A DNA stretch of 64,000 bases from Anastatus disparis. Lineage: Eukaryota; Arthropoda; Insecta; Hymenoptera; Eupelmidae. Position 1 is the first letter of the stretch, and each line of letters begins with the position of its first letter. The stretch covers positions 496,001 through 560,000 of the forward strand of contig JAFFSR010000347.1 in assembly GCA_017163975.1 (NCBI GenBank), written 5' to 3'. Made by a program: the position numbers and the translations under genes. Positions 10,430 to 20,968 of the stretch are shown in pieces. The notes under the pieces were generated by a model. The model had not been told where the DNA came from and ran no database searches. It saw only the letters and a list, made by a program, of their open reading frames with translations.

Positions 10430-13304
10430 TTATCACTCATTAATAATCATTTCACTGCAAGGGATGGTCTCAGAGTTTGTCATTTCAATGCTAACTCTAT
10501 TAGAGCACACATTAAGATGATAAGACTCTTTCTGGCTTCTCGCCCTTACTTTCATGTTATAGCTGTGACTGAGACCAAGCTGGGCTAGATTGTTGGTGAC
10601 TCTTTGATAGAACTTGATGACTACGTGCTTCACAGGCAGGATCGTAACACTAGAGGCGGTGGTGTTGCTTTATATATTCACAACTCTATTACTTCGCGGC
10701 GCCTTTGTTCTTCTTCTGGTAAATGGAGTGGTAAGCCTGGTCTTCCCGAATATCTGTTTTGTGAGGTTAATTCTCTGGACTTGGCTTCACCTATCTTTGT
10801 TGGTGTAGTCTACAGGCCGCCACATGCTATCTTCTTGGCTAACACAGATTTCATACCAGATTTAACATCATTCATGCACAATTATAGTTCGAAGATCATA
10901 CTTGGTGATTTTAACACTAACATGTGCGTTGATTCTGACGACTCTAAGTTTCTTAGAGGTCTTATTACTGAGAACGCACTTTTCTTGGTTCCTTATGGCA
11001 CAACTCATCATACTCATTCTTCTGACACCTGGCTTGATCTGTGTCTTGTTGATGCCAACGATATTGTGCTTGACTTCTGGAAGACTGATATACCTTTCAT
11101 TGACGGCGACGATTTCATAGCTGCGACTGTTAAGTCCTCTCTCTCTCTAAACCTATACTTAAAGACTTTACTTTTCTGAATTATAAGTCTGTTGATGATG
11201 TTGCTCTCCTTCAGTATTTTCGCTCTTTAAGATTTGATGCATGTGATGGTGATTCCTCTTTTTCTGCTCGCCTTGAATGTCTTTACAACCATCTCAATGA
11301 GGCAATTGCACAATTCATGCCTGTCAGGAAGGTCAGGCAGGGTAGGGCTCATCGTCCGTGGATCACCTTGGAACATCGTCGCCTGACTGATGAGAGAGAT
11401 CGACTTTATAGACGCTACAAACGTACTCGACTGTATAATGACTTACTATACTATAGGACTGTTCGTAACAGGGCACATGAGTGCATTGAATCAGCCAAAC
11501 TGTTATATTACTACGACAGACTATCGGGTATTACGGACTCACGACAGATCTGGAGAGAGCTCAGGAACCTTGGTATGTGCTCCACTGATAATAACTCGCG
11601 ACATTCTTTCCCTACAAATGAGCTTAATCGTTACTTTGGTGGGATTGCGTCTGATCCACTCGCCCCTTCTGTTTCTGAGTATGTGAATACTATTAATGTA
11701 GATGAGCCTTATAAGCCCTTATTCAGGTTTAATGAGGTTACTTTGGAGCAGGTTAGGATGGCAATATGTCATTCTACTTCTCAGGCTAGGGGGTTTGATG
11801 CGGTCCCACAGTCTATTGTTTATGGGGCGTTTCCGGTTATTGGGCCCTTGCTGTGTCGTATTTATAATGATTCGTTTCGTGAGTGTGTGTTTCCCTCATG
11901 TCGGAAGATCTCGTTGATTACCACAATCAACAAGGTCTCTTCTCCGCACTATGGGTGATATACGACCTATCTCCTTGTTGTCATTCATGTCCAAGGTTCA
12001 TGAGCGTCTTGTCCATCAACAACTTTATTGCTACTTGACCACCAGGCATCTGTTGGATTCTCATCAGACTGGGTTTAGAACTGGGCATAGTACCCAAACA
12101 GCTTTGCTCAAATTGACGGAGGATATTAGACTCAACATGGGCAGACGTTATGTAACTATGCTTTTATTATTTGATTTTAGCAAGGCATTTGACACAGTGT
12201 GCCATGTCACTCTGCTTCGAAAACTAATTTCTCTCGATGTTTCGCACACTGTTGTCAAGTGGTTTGCCTCTTACTTATCTGATAGACGGCAGTCTGTTGT
12301 TGACTCTGATGGTAATGCGTCTGACTCAGTCACTTTGAATACGGGAGTACCCTAAGGTTCTGTACTTGGACCGCTTCTATTCTCCATTTATATTAATGAA
12401 CGTCGCTGCCAACTTTCACTCGGGTGTGCAACATTTAATATATGCCGACGACTTGCAAGTCTATGTGCATTTTCCGATTTCTGAACTTAGCACTTATACA
12501 AATCTTATGAGTGATCATGCTATTCTCATTTCAAATTGGGCCACCAGTAACCATCTGAAATTGAATGTTGACAAAACAAAGGCAATAATTATTGGCTCTT
12601 ATTTCTATATTAATATGCTGTCTTCATCACCTGTAACTGGCGTACCGTTGAACGGTGCTATTATTAAATTTGAGTCCTCCGTTCGTAGCTTGGGTGTTTG
12701 GTTGGACAGTAAGCTTAACTGGAGAGAGCACGTTACACAAGTGTGTAATAGGTCATTTTCTCTGCTTTACAGACTAAACTTCTTTAGAAAGAGCACTACC
12801 TTTGCTCTTCGTGTACATCTTGTAAAAGCACTGCTGTTCCCACTCCTGGATTACTGTTGTCTGGTTTACTGTGACCTTTCAGCTGAGCTTGATCTTAGGC
12901 TTCAGAGAGTCATCAACTCTGTTATACGTTACATCTTCGGTGTAGGTAGGCGTGAGCACATCTCTGCTTATAGGTTCTCATTAGGGTGGTTATCGGGTAG
13001 AAGAAACTATTTTTCTTCTACATTTCTGTATAAGATGTTCTTATCTTGTACTCCATCCTATTTATATTCTATGTATCAGTGGAGCCGGCTGGTGAGGCCC
13101 TTGAGGGGTGATGTGAAACCTTTGATCATTCCTTTCTCATCTTCTGAGTATCGCCTACGATCGTTCTTGGTCACTTCCTCGCGGCTATGGAATGATCTTC
13201 CTGCGACTTTACGCAACTCATCCTCGCTCATGACATTTAAGACATCCTTATTTGCACATTACCTTGCCTTGGAGAGTGGACCTCTGCTACGTGCTAATTT
13301 ATAA
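10430..13304 (+). pseudogene. non-LTR retrotransposon ORF2 (endonuclease + reverse transcriptase), CR1/L2/Jockey-like, broken
   Basis: An apurinic-type endonuclease comes first: VCHFNANS near 10475, VTETKLG before an in-frame TAG at about 10585 (probable old Trp), GGGVALYI, VVYRPP and ILGDFN near 10900. A linker and then a reverse transcriptase follow. In the RT, ISLLSFMSKVHE, FRTGHSTQTAL, LFDFSKAFDTV (about 12170) and GVP at 12345 are followed by TAA where Gln is expected. After a frameshift comes YADDLQVY (about 12445). The C-terminal region runs open to 13304. At least two stops and two frameshifts (near 11180 and 11950, plus one after 12355) show it is dead. The RT block pattern fits the CR1/L2/Jockey group of target-primed elements; I cannot fix the clade without a tree. 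Confidence 0.85.
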
Positions 13305-13579
13305 CACTGTCTATATTGTATTTTTTATTACTGTAGAGTTTTTTGTTATATTTGGTTTTTTTACTGCTTATCATTGTTATAATGCCTATTTATTTTATTA
13401 TTCTAATCTATTACTGTAATTTGATTGTACAACATAATGTACATATACTAAATGTAATGTAATGTAATGTAATGTAATCTAATGTAATGTAATCTAATCT
13501 AATCCAATCCAATCCAATCCCATCCAATCCCATCCAATCCAATCCAATCCAATCTAATCCAATCCAATCCAATCCAATC

Positions 13580-13585
<6 letters not shown>
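13305..13585 (+). repeat. 3' UTR and pentanucleotide tail of the non-LTR element
   Basis: After the ORF2 stop comes about 140 bp of T-rich 3' UTR, then a tail of AATGT units from about 13448 that drifts into AATCT and AATCC units up to 13585. Short-repeat tails of this sort are typical of CR1/L2-like elements, which end in tandem repeats instead of poly-A. Confidence 0.7.

Positions 13586-13645
<60 letters not shown>
13584..13645. repeat. (CT)n microsatellite
   Basis: About 60 bp of pure CT repeats continuing from the degenerate AATCC tail of the retrotransposon. Confidence 0.95.
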
Positions 13646-13650
<5 letters not shown>

Positions 13651-13926
13651 ATTAACAATCAACAGAAAGCGGGATAAACGAAACAGCACATCGCAACGAT
13701 ATTCAAGAGAAAGAGAAAGCGATGACTGATATAAGTGTGAGAGAGACAGGAGGAACACTGAGTTAGGGAGAGGTGGGGATGGCAGGCAGTGTGCACGATA
13801 TGTGTACACGCGCGTCGCAACTGCCACTCTGTATACCTATATATATCGTGTAACGCTTTTAAAATCTGACGTTTAGCACGGATAGGCCCCGTATCGCATG
13901 CCGCTCTATCGCTGCGGGCTTTTAAT

Positions 13927-14096
13927 AAAATTATAATATAAAAATTATAATATAAAAATTATAATATAAAAATTATAATATGAAATTTATAATATAAAAA
14001 TTAGAATATAATAATTATAATATAAAAATTATAATATGAAAATTATAATATAATAATTATAATATAAAAATTATATTATAAAAATTATAATATTTA
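13927..14096. repeat. A/T minisatellite, unit about 15 bp
   Basis: About eleven diverged copies of ATTATAATATAAAAA. The unit is itself almost palindromic. Similar GC-richer segments (CCCTATCGCAT...GCTC) lie on both sides (13880-13920, 14110-14135). Confidence 0.85.
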
Positions 14097-14136
14097 AAAT
14101 ATTAGATAGACCCCTATCGCATAGCGCTCGCTCATA

Positions 14137-14535
14137 TCTGCATGAGCCAGAAATACCAAACCTTATAGCATTACTGGCCCAGAAGGAAAATAGCATTAAT
14201 GGACCACTGGTCCAGAACAGACATAGCATTACTGGACCAGTGGACCAGAAGAGACATAGCTTATCTACTTATATATATATAAAATATGTTATAATATTAA
14301 TTTATGACAGCACACAACTGGCCGCCAGGTGCTCGCTATGTTGCTCCTGGCCCATCGCATTTCTCATCCACCTGCAATTCTAACTCATCTACATTTCCAA
14401 CTCACCTGCATTTCTAGCTCTCCTGACTCTCAAAGTCACTGAGTTAAAAATTTAGTGAGCCAGAAATGTAGTGAGCCAGAAATGCAATGAGCCAGAAATG
14501 CAGTGAGCCAGAAGCAACATAGTTTATCTACTGTC
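14137..14535. repeat. inverted-repeat region with degenerate 16-bp units
   Basis: The 14142-14265 part alternates GGACCAGT and its complement. Then CTATGTTGCTCCTGGC (about 14337) pairs with GCCAGAAGCAACATAG (about 14510). The right arm has four copies of AGTGAGCCAGAAATGC (14452-14512) and the left arm (14350-14415) carries diverged complements. This looks like a foldback element with tandem units in its arms. No gene is seen. Confidence 0.55.
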
Positions 14536-15193
14536 AGGTATATCTTTTTATTGTTGTCTAGTATACATTATATAAGCCATTTCGATAAAAAGTGCAAATT
14601 TTGTGTAGAAAGGAAAATAAAAAAACATCTTTAATTTTATTTTTTCTTAAAGCAAAACTGTCGTCTTATGATTAAAGATATTGAAATTACACATCAGCCG
14701 AACAGGACCAAAAGATTAGGAGAAGTTAAAAACATAACAAAATTCGTTTATGCCAGGGGAATCACATGAAGTAAAGTTTGAAATTAGTGGATATTTATAA
14801 TAATGGAATTACATGTATTTCATAAATATATATTTATATATATATATTTACACGCACATGTACACGTACATACGCACGCACGCGTTTTTTGTATAACTCA
14901 TTTTGACTATACCAAAATGAATTATTTAAATAACTAAAACATTGATTGAAATACATAACCCAATAATAAAAAAATTATGAAAATTATCCTGATTTTAACT
15001 TTTACTTAAATTTTTATTTTATTTACACTTAAATAATAAAATAGTTTGAAGTTTCATTTTCACTTGAATAACAAAATAATTTACTATAATATTTCATTAG
15101 CGATAATTTTATTCAACCATTTCACATCACTGCTAGCAATCCACTGAAGTATATTTTGCGTATAGTAAGTTTACGTGTTTGATTGATTTAAAC

Positions 15194-15599
15194 GAGGGTT
15201 GCAAATGTTTGCAGTTACTTACACAGCAGCTGAAAACTGGTCCGGCCATTTTCAAGTTACCTGCCTAGTAACTGGTAAATGACCGGACCAGTTACCACTT
15301 ACTGGGTAAATAACTGAAAACTTTTGCAATCCTATATTAGACCCAATTTCCTTGCCAGTTATTAACGATAACCATCACTTATGCTTGTTTAACGAAAATT
15401 CCAACGGTTGTTGCAGACCAACACAAGCAATTAACGGGTAACGGGTAAATGGTCGGACTATTTACCAGTTACTTGCACTCTAACTGGTAATTGGTCAGAA
15501 CATTTACCAGTTACTTGCTCTGTAAGAGGTAACTGGTGCAAGTATTTTCAATTACTCGACCATTTCAAATGAAAAACCATTTTCTCATTTACAACTCTG
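15194..15599. mobile_element. hAT-type MITE (406 bp) with 8-bp target duplication
   Basis: The ends read GAGGGTTGCAAATG on the left and, inverted, CAGAGTTGTAAATG on the right. ATTTAAAC is present on both flanks (15186-15193 and 15600-15607). An 8-bp duplication and a (C)AGRGTTG terminus are hallmarks of hAT elements. The inside has repeated GTAACTGGTAAATG-like motifs in both orientations, which resemble subterminal transposase-binding repeats. No coding capacity. Confidence 0.7.
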
Positions 15600-15880
15600 A
15601 TTTAAACGTCTTTGTTTAAAGTCAAACTATTGGCAATCAAAAATAAATGTAAATATACGGAGCGTATTCGTAAGCGTGATAAATAGCGCCTTCTATTTTC
15701 TGATTCATTCTTTGCGATTTGTAAATTCTATCATTTGTAAACAATAATAACTTAATATAGCTAGTCAATTCAACTATAAAGGCTGTATCTTTAAAATAAG
15801 CCAGAGGAACTTATATGCCAGGGGAAATTACCCTATTGAAAATAATGACGTCTTTTAAAGACGTCTTTGGACGTGTCTGG

Positions 15881-17028
15881 TGTTACATCCGCATAATCAC
15901 GGATGTAAGAAAAATCATTTTTATTTTAATTTTTTTTAACCTTTTGTTATACATATAAATGTGCGTACGTATATATAATTATATATACGCATATACATTA
16001 TGCACGCAAATAAACATGCAATATTTGCAGTTCATTCTCCCGATAACATATATTTTTTTAACATGTATTAATAAAAATAGAATAAAATAAATTTTATATT
16101 GGATAGTTAGTAATAAAGAATATGCTGTATTAAAAAAATAAATTTAATTTCTTGTAATAGTCTTAAGAGAAAAGCAGTAAGTTCGCGCGCCGTATACGCT
16201 ACCTCAGCATTTTTAGGCGTGATAAGAAGATATCTTCTGTCACCGAATGTGAGATTTTAAAGAGTTTCTCACGGCCGAACTGACCAATGGGATTCTTTTA
16301 AATTTTGACAAACTTGCATTTTATTTCTAGATTTGTACCTTTCTTGCAGAGAAAAATAATTTTAATAAGTCAGTCCGCAGTTAGACCTCGCAAGGGTGAC
16401 ACCTTTTTCGACTTGCACATAAATCAAGTGTAAAATCGTAGCAATAAAAACTTGTAACTCGCGCTTTATTTCCTTCTTAAATTTAATTACAAGCAAAATA
16501 ACTTAATTTAGTCGCGCGCTTATTTTAACAAGTCAGTCCAATAAAAACGCGATTTTTATACAACTTACTGCTAGGGGAAAAAGTGTGTTAATACAAAGAA
16601 TATTTCCTATTTTATTTTCAAATATAAATAAATAAAAATACTAACGAGGTTTCTTCCGATTTATTATTGTAAATCTGCGCGATTCATTTATCAATAGCTT
16701 GTATAACATTTGTAATAAAATTAAATAAATATCATTTACAAAAATATAAAAAAATAATCTCTGCGAACATAAGTGCCATTAATCCAGTTCCTAAATAATT
16801 AACAAGCGGGCAACCAGAGAGGAGCACTGCGCTCTTCAGTGTAAAGTTCATTAAGTAGATAAACTCCTTTACTTTCGACCACGCAGCCAGCAGTCAAGAC
16901 AAGGTAAGCGATTAAGCTCCTCTATCCCGCAGTCTTTTCAAAATAAAAAATATTTACCAATACCAACAAGGAATATTCCAAACAAACACATGTTCGAGTA
17001 AACCTATTTGAGGTGACCGGACATAACA
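15881..17028 (+). repeat. 5' LTR of the Gypsy/env element
   Basis: Starts TGTTACATCC and ends CATAACA. Nearly identical to 31380-32528. As the 5' copy it would hold the promoter. I see AATAAA signals but cannot place the start site with confidence. Confidence 0.92.
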
Positions 17029-17030
17029 AA

Positions 17031-17046
17031 TGGTGACAGCGACGGT
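17031..17046 (+). promoter_or_regulatory. putative tRNA primer binding site
   Basis: TGGTGACAGCGACGGT begins two bases after the 5' LTR. The leading TGG matches a tRNA CCA end; the body resembles Arg/Ser-type primers used by insect Gypsy elements. The exact tRNA is not assigned. Confidence 0.55.
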
Positions 17047-17136
17047 GGGATATTTCTTGTCAAATAACTAATAAACACTAACAAATTTTTTTTTATTATT
17101 AACAACTTGCTTTTTTTTATACTAATTAATTACACT

Positions 17137-17650
17137 CGAAATGCTCTCTATCACAGGGAAACGCTAAATAATATTAGACAAAATACTTGTTTTAGATGAG
17201 CATAGAGTAAAGATTTTTTCGATCTATTAACTTATTTATAAGTTGATAAATCAAAAATAAAATCTAATAACGCCTTCCTTATTTGAAATACATTGTTCAA
17301 AACGTTCTCTATCGCAGGGAAACGCTAGGTAACTAGACAAAATACTTGCTTTAGATGAACGTAGAACTAATATTTTCAATTCTTGACTTGTTTATAAATT
17401 AATTACTCGGAAACCAAATATTCGAAGCGTTCTCTATCACAGGGAAACGCAAGACAAAATACTTGTCTTAGATGAGCGCAGAACCAGTGTTTAAGATATT
17501 AATTTATTTATAAATCAATTACTTGGAGAAGAATAAAAAAAGGAAAAGAAAGAATACTAAATAAATTGTTCAAAACGTTCTCTATCGCAGGGAAACGCTA
17601 GATAACTAGACAAAATACTTGCTTTAGATGAGCATAGAACATTTATTTCA
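17137..17650 (+). repeat. leader repeat cluster A: four about 65-bp units
   Basis: Four spaced copies (starting near 17143, 17303, 17427 and 17570) of a unit with TCTCTATCGCAGGGAAACGC, then AGACAAAATACTTG and TTAGATGAGCATAGAAC, separated by variable A/T spacers. They lie in the untranslated leader after the primer binding site. In Drosophila gypsy this position holds a tandem insulator array, so a regulatory role is an analogy; the motif itself is different. Confidence 0.75.
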
Positions 17651-18044
17651 ATTCTTATTTATTTATACATAAATTAACAAACAAATAAATATATCCAACA
17701 TTAAGTAAAAGTAAATACTTTACTTCTTTCTGTTTCTATAACTAAAATTTTTCTGAAATAGCAATCTTTACCTTACAAATAGCTAAAATAAAAACCTAGT
17801 CAATTAGCTTATCAAACGCAAGACGTAAGATTAAACTAACGCTTATACATTTGCTTTTAATTTTTCCTTTGCTATTTTTTCTTATGTTAATATGAAGTGA
17901 ACCATTTTTTTTTCTTTCTTTGCAAATGTAAATCTGCACTGACTTAGTTAAAGATTAATGTTTTTTTTCTTTCTTCTTTCTTTTTTCATTTTTTTGTTTT
18001 TTCTTTCTCTTCTTCTTTCTTTTTTTTCCTCTCTCTGACAGGGT

Positions 18045-18385
18045 TTACAGTTTTTGAGCCTCACGACATAAAACTCGTAAATTATTTTTTCATGCTTAAC
18101 AGCATTTAAAAATTTCTGGTGGAGAGTGAAGAAAAAAAAATTTTTTTTTTCAATCATAACGTTTTATTTCTTGAGGGTCTTGTAGGTCTTGAGCCTCACG
18201 GCATAAGACATGCAATTCGCCGTTTGTGCTTAACAGCACGAAGGTCTCAACCTGAAAAAAAAAAGGGAAGAAACAAGTTGACCCTATATCTGAAAGTTTA
18301 TTTTCAATTTTGGGCTTGTATCTATTGAGCCTCACGGCATATAGTGCTAGTTCTCTTTTATCGCTTAACAGCGGCAAAAGACTTG
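18045..18385 (+). repeat. leader repeat cluster B: three units of about 135-bp spacing
   Basis: Three copies (near 18052, 18187 and 18322) share TTGAGCCTCACGGCATA, a variable stretch of about 20 bases, then GCTTAACAGC. T-rich or A-rich tracts separate them. No convincing coding function; probably leader regulatory or packaging sequence. Confidence 0.7.
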
Positions 18386-18561
18386 GAAAGAGAAAAGAAA
18401 CAATTAGGTGTTGGAGCAACTTTTTTCTAATAAATATCTTTTTTTTTCCTCCTTCGCTCCTTTTTTTTCTTTTCTACCTCTCTTCAAATAATCATTTTTT
18501 TTTCTTTTTGGTTTTCTTTTTTTCCCTTTTTTTTCTGCTTTTCTCCTTATTTTTCCAGTAA

Positions 18562-18849
18562 ATGACAGATAATAAAAGGAGAGGCCTTGGCCCTAAGATA
18601 AGGCAAACAGCAGATGAGCTAAGTCTGCAGGAAGAGGCCAGAGCGCGGTTTATAGGGTGGGTTAAAGAAAACGACATTGATCTAGAGCCACAATTTCTAC
18701 TACCGAGAAAGAAAATCGGCCCAAAAAGAGGTCTAGTCGTTAACCCATACGTAATCGACACGCTAGCTAAATATTTAATAACTCCCCCCCGGATACAACA
18801 ACCGCAACAACAGCGCGTTGTAATCGATTTGAGTCTCAAAGAAGTATAA
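18562..18849 (+). CDS. small leader ORF of the Gypsy/env element (95 aa)
   Basis: A complete ATG-to-TAA frame, basic and with a PPRIQQPQQQ stretch, lies between the leader repeats and gag. It is the first ATG after the polypyrimidine-rich tract ending CAG at 18559, so it might be an N-terminal exon spliced to something downstream. I do not recognise a domain. It could be the start of a spliced gag or env mRNA, or a small accessory protein. Confidence 0.4.
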   Translation: MTDNKRRGLGPKIRQTADELSLQEEARARFIGWVKENDIDLEPQFLLPRKKIGPKRGLVVNPYVIDTLAKYLITPPRIQQPQQQRVVIDLSLKEV

Positions 18850-19132
18850 CCTGCACCAGCTCCGCTATCGCCCTTGCAAGTTGACCAAGCCGGTCAACAT
18901 ATGCAGTCGGAAAATAATCTAATTACTATCGATTAAAAAAATGTTCTTATATCGCGTTTCCTTTCTTCTATAAGTAAGGAGTATTTTATTTGAAATTTCT
19001 TTTTCTTCTCTTTTTTCTCAAAATTAACCTAAGAAATCAATCTTTATATATATAAATAACAATTTATAATAATAATTGCACAAGCGATAATCTATTTTTT
19101 TTAAATAGCCTAGATTTTAAATATCTTATAAA

Positions 19133-19886
19133 ATGGCTACCGGAGGAATTAACGACAAAGATTTGCCGCTCACCGAAGAGGAGTTGAGACTATACCCTAA
19201 CAACTTAAAAGAACGCGAACAAAGAATTAAGGATTTAGAACAAGCGCTAGGGAATCGTGAGAAGAAAGTCCTAAGTGAGGCAGAACGGTTAAGGCAGGAC
19301 GCGATGGACTCTTAAATATAGAAAAGGAACGCGTTCAAATGCTTGAAAAAAAAACTCGAAAAAGAAAGAAAACGCCGCGAAAATCTTGAAATTACCATAT
19401 CGGACACTGCCTCTAGTGTATCAAATTTTCCCTTAGCACAAGCTAATAAAATAGATTTGGGATCTCAAAATAAAACGAATTTGAGGTTAAAGCCAATAGA
19501 CGAAACCGAGGAGTCGACAGAGGACGTGATAACTCAATTAGCAAAAATGCGCCGTGACATAGATCGAATGCGTGCAACTCGCTCAACGTCCCCCGTACCG
19601 CAAGCACAGCAGACATTACCACTAGACCCAGCATCAAGACCTCATAATAACCTAGTAGAACCACAGAATTCCTGGACTGTGCCACCAAGCATTTACATAA
19701 AGGAGGCCTTAAACAGTATACCAAAATTTAACGGAACAAACTTAATACCTTTTGTCAGAGCATGCAAACGCGCAACTCAAATAGTTCCTCAGCACCTTGA
19801 AAGAGAGTTGATAAAGTTAGTGAAAAATAAACTCGAAGACAAAGCGTATATCGCGTTCGAGCACAATAATTTTCGAGGACAAAACC
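19133..19886 (+). pseudogene. Gag of the Gypsy/env element, frameshifted and 3'-deleted
   Basis: ATG at 19133 opens a frame with a Glu/Lys/Arg-rich coiled coil. A TAA at 19313 and a compensating shift near a run of A (about 19345) break it. The same frame then continues through the capsid-like start (IPKFNGTNLIPFVRACKRA, about 19720-19780) to about 19884. There the text jumps to sequence typical of the region after the protease. The rest of capsid and any nucleocapsid zinc knuckle are missing. Gag would form the particle core; this copy cannot. Confidence 0.7.
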
Positions 19887-20705
19887 TTGCCTTCCGTAAA
19901 TTTAAAAGACGTTAAAAGAATACCTGCTCTAGCAACCGCAACTGTACGTTTCCCGTTGAATAACCCAGAAGATGAATATGGCTATATTAGGAAAATAAAA
20001 TTTAACGAAAAAGGCATAGTGTCAGGAAACATTATGGCAATCAACGACGAAGGCTACGTTGACATTGAGGTATTCAATACCAATATCTTTGATATCGACC
20101 TAAAAATAACACCGCTAACTCTAGAACCAACACAGAAATATTATCAGCATCGTAACGAGAAAATTTTTATAGACAAAGATAGCACTCTCTTCATGGATAC
20201 AGAAGATATAAAAGAAGTTAACGTCACGAATCAAGCACCTTCTCTTGTTTCTATGCAGGCCAATGTAGATGATACAAGGTCAGCCGATGAACTAATCAAC
20301 GACTTAACTACTTTCGAATATGGTGAAGAATACGATCGAGTCTTTCAGAGACGCTACTCAGACAGTACTATTTGCTCATCTTCCGAAGAAGATCTTCAAA
20401 TTCAAGAAAATATAATTCCTAAATCTAAGGTTCCTGTGCAGGTGTTACCCAATTCCGCAAAGTCATGCGTTGAGTCCGAAAATGCTTCGCGCGACACGGT
20501 AGACGATGACACTCCGAACTCTATCGCAAATCTAATCGAATCCCCCGGCCGAAATCCAAAATCATCGTACGCAAAGCCCGAAAACGCCCCGCGCAACACG
20601 GTAAGCGACGATGACAATGTGCGACATAGCACCTACAAGACTTATGCTAAGCCCGAAGAAGCTCCACGCAACACGGTAAGCACAAGTCTAACAAAAGGGG
20701 AAATA
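19887..20705 (+). pseudogene. protease-to-RT linker of Pol (protease core deleted), truncated by ISL2EU insertion
   Basis: An open frame starts abruptly after the gag deletion. Its first 75 codons (IPALATATVRFPLN...GYVDIEVFNTN) look like the beta-rich segment that follows retropepsin in Gypsy Pol. No Asp-Thr/Ser-Gly catalytic motif is present. An acidic Ser/Thr-rich linker follows, with three imperfect copies of YAKPENAPRNTVS (about 20570-20690). The frame is cut by the ISL2EU element at 20705. After removing the transposon with one TA, the upstream and downstream frames differ by one base, so an additional indel or a programmed shift is implied. Confidence 0.55.
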
Positions 20706-20968
20706 GGGTCTTTGCATGTAAAAAAAAAAATATATTTTTAAAATCTACACATATGATTTCTACAATAATTTTTTTTTTTGCGAATTTTTAGACGTCAAAT
20801 AAACGAGAAATAAATAAATGAAAATTATAAAATTTTCGGCTCTCTACAAACGCTCCGGAAATTACCGAAAGTATCCGAATCGTGTGTGACGTCATGATTT
20901 CTCAACGTAATATATATAGATATAAACATAACCAACGTTATACGCAAAATTTTCTTATTTTTTGCAAA

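Noticed and set aside
13645..13827. 60-codon minus-strand frame after the CT repeat
   Set aside because: Partly simple-repeat translation, no domain.
18119..18561. Short frames on both strands with Phe or Lys runs
   Set aside because: They come from T-rich/A-rich tracts between leader repeats.
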